5,965 bases of DNA, from the NCBI GenBank assembly GCA_022792755.1, contig JAAWBP010000105.1:1-5965 (forward strand), given 5' to 3'. Source of the stretch: Oscillospiraceae bacterium (GTDB lineage Bacteria > Bacillota > Clostridia > Oscillospirales > Ruminococcaceae). Under the pieces are notes generated by a model, which was not told the DNA's origin, did not search any database, and saw only the letters and a list, made by a program, of their open reading frames with translations. Numbering within the stretch: the first letter of the stretch is position 1; each line of letters starts with the position of its first letter. Of this stretch, positions 5,435 to 5,965 are shown piece after piece. A program made the position numbers and the translations under genes.

Positions 5435-5579
5435 CCAATGTGCGCCCCAACGCTTAGCAATATTCAGGTTCTCATCCCGCAAGGTACTTGAGATAAAACG
5501 GTAGGATGTGTCTCGCAGGTTAAAAATTTTGGGATCGGAAACTCGTTCGTGTGCGAATTGTCAGGTCTGGCCACAGACC
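5418..5579 (-). repeat. Structured intergenic repeat, copy 7 (inverted)
   Basis: A 162-bp copy on the minus strand. Read 5' to 3' it begins with cap GGTCTG-TGGC-CAGACC (5579-5564), then TGACAATTCGCACACGAACG, which matches copy 6. The spacer TTTCCGATCCC matches copy 3. The central arms are CCTGCGAGACAC (5519-5508) and GTACCTTGCGGG (5487-5476). GAGAACCTGAATATTGC follows, and the right cap CCGGG-GCCA-CCCGG (5431-5418) differs from copy 6's by one base. Its first cap starts 4 bp after the tex stop codon. Confidence 0.82.
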
Positions 5580-5583
5580 CCGG

Positions 5584-5965
5584 TCACGGGCGCGGGAGCT
5601 TCATCGAAAGGGATATCCGGTTTTTCTTTTTGTCCACCCCGATCACCCGGACGGTGACGATATCTCCGACCTTGACAGCCTCGGACGGGTGGCGGAGGAA
5701 GCGGTCGGACATTTCGGAGATGTGAACCAGCCCGTCCAGATGGACGCCGATGTCGACGAAGGCGCCGAAGTCGATGACGTTGCGGACAGTGCCGTCGAGC
5801 ACCATCCCCTCGGTGAGGTCGTCGATCCCCATCACGTCGGTGCGCAGAAGGGGCTTCGGCAGCTCGTCCCGGGGATCCCGCCCCGGCTTCGTCAGTTCTT
5901 CAATGATGTCCCGGAGGGTGGGCAGCCCGATCCCGAGCTCCCCGCTCAGGGAGCCGAGCCCCGCC
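5584..5965 (-). CDS. tex: Tex family RNA-binding transcription accessory protein, C-terminal part
   Basis: The last 126 residues of Tex; the N-terminal part lies beyond the right edge. The frame is open to the edge. The first visible part, GLPTLRDIIEELTKPGRDPRDEL (residues 13-35 of the fragment), is the typical Tex linker after the helix-hairpin-helix region. RTDVMGIDDLTEGMVLDG leads into an S1 RNA-binding domain (about 51-121) with the conserved FGAFVDIG (66-73), GLVHISEMSDRF (78-89) and KVGDIVTVRVIGVD (98-111). Tex binds nucleic acid and affects transcription termination and fidelity in several bacteria. The protein ends shortly after the S1 domain (SLSMKLPRP), without the extended tail found in some homologues. 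Repeat copy 7 starts 4 bp past its stop codon. No intrinsic terminator with a U-tract is seen close to the stop. Confidence 0.93.
   Translation of the reverse strand, partial: AGLGSLSGELGIGLPTLRDIIEELTKPGRDPRDELPKPLLRTDVMGIDDLTEGMVLDGTVRNVIDFGAFVDIGVHLDGLVHISEMSDRFLRHPSEAVKVGDIVTVRVIGVDKKKNRISLSMKLPRP

Noticed and set aside
4785..5504. Overlapping small plus-strand frames in the repeat block (peptides such as GYQHCYLHCLWIA)
   Set aside because: Similar peptides appear only because the DNA repeats; the frame is not maintained across diverged copies, while the stems are.
4788..5579. Integron attC-site array
   Set aside because: The copies are structured and of variable sequence, as attC sites are, but the conserved GTTRRRY / RYYYAAC core sites are not at the ends and there are no cassette genes between them.

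Overview
The window looks like a stretch of chromosome from a high-GC low-G+C-phylum organism, most likely a clostridial (Oscillospiraceae-like) gut or anaerobic Firmicute. This is inferred from strongly GC-rich third codon positions, purine-rich AGGAGG/GGGAGG ribosome binding sites, an intrinsic-terminator style with U-tracts, and the gene types. No taxonomic marker is complete, so the placement is tentative.

All four protein genes lie on the minus strand. In transcription order (right to left) they are: the 3' end of tex, an RNA-binding transcription accessory protein cut by the right edge (5584-5965); a trans-aconitate 2-methyltransferase-like SAM methyltransferase (3906-4676) with a good intrinsic terminator (about 3815-3854); a family GH31 alpha-glycosidase of 679 residues (1404-3443); and a ten-helix RhaT-type sugar permease (308-1267). 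The last two form a plausible sugar uptake and hydrolysis pair, but tandem hairpins including an intrinsic terminator (1314-1387) sit between them, so the permease may be expressed at a different level from the hydrolase. No signal peptide is seen on GH31, so import followed by cytoplasmic hydrolysis is the simplest reading.

The most unusual content is between the genes. Seven copies of one structured repeat of about 140-167 bp occur at 1-130 (left-truncated by the window), 144-300, 3561-3727, 4788-4926, 4935-5075, 5078-5239 and, inverted, 5418-5579. Each copy has the same plan: a small hairpin, a GGGCAATTCGCAC-like box, a variable spacer, a central inverted repeat (CCTGCGAG...CTCGCGGG type), a TGTTATTCGCACTGCC...GGATCGCG box, and a second small hairpin. 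Read from outside inward, both ends have the same order (hairpin, then a CAAT-CGC box), so the element has imperfect terminal inverted repeats. The hairpins differ in sequence between copies yet stay paired, including compensatory changes, which points to selection on a folded form. Copies 6 and 7 face each other and enclose a 173-bp run of six more hairpins. Their inner ends can pair over 19 bp, giving a closed multi-branched domain at 5223-5434. The family is not one I recognise. It may be a MITE/REP-like mobile element or a repeated structured RNA.

Other non-coding features are an AT-rich island (3728-3822) between copy 3 and the methyltransferase terminator, a promoter-like AT-rich region upstream of GH31 (about 3486-3552), and a long imperfect hairpin (4691-4739) just ahead of the methyltransferase start.
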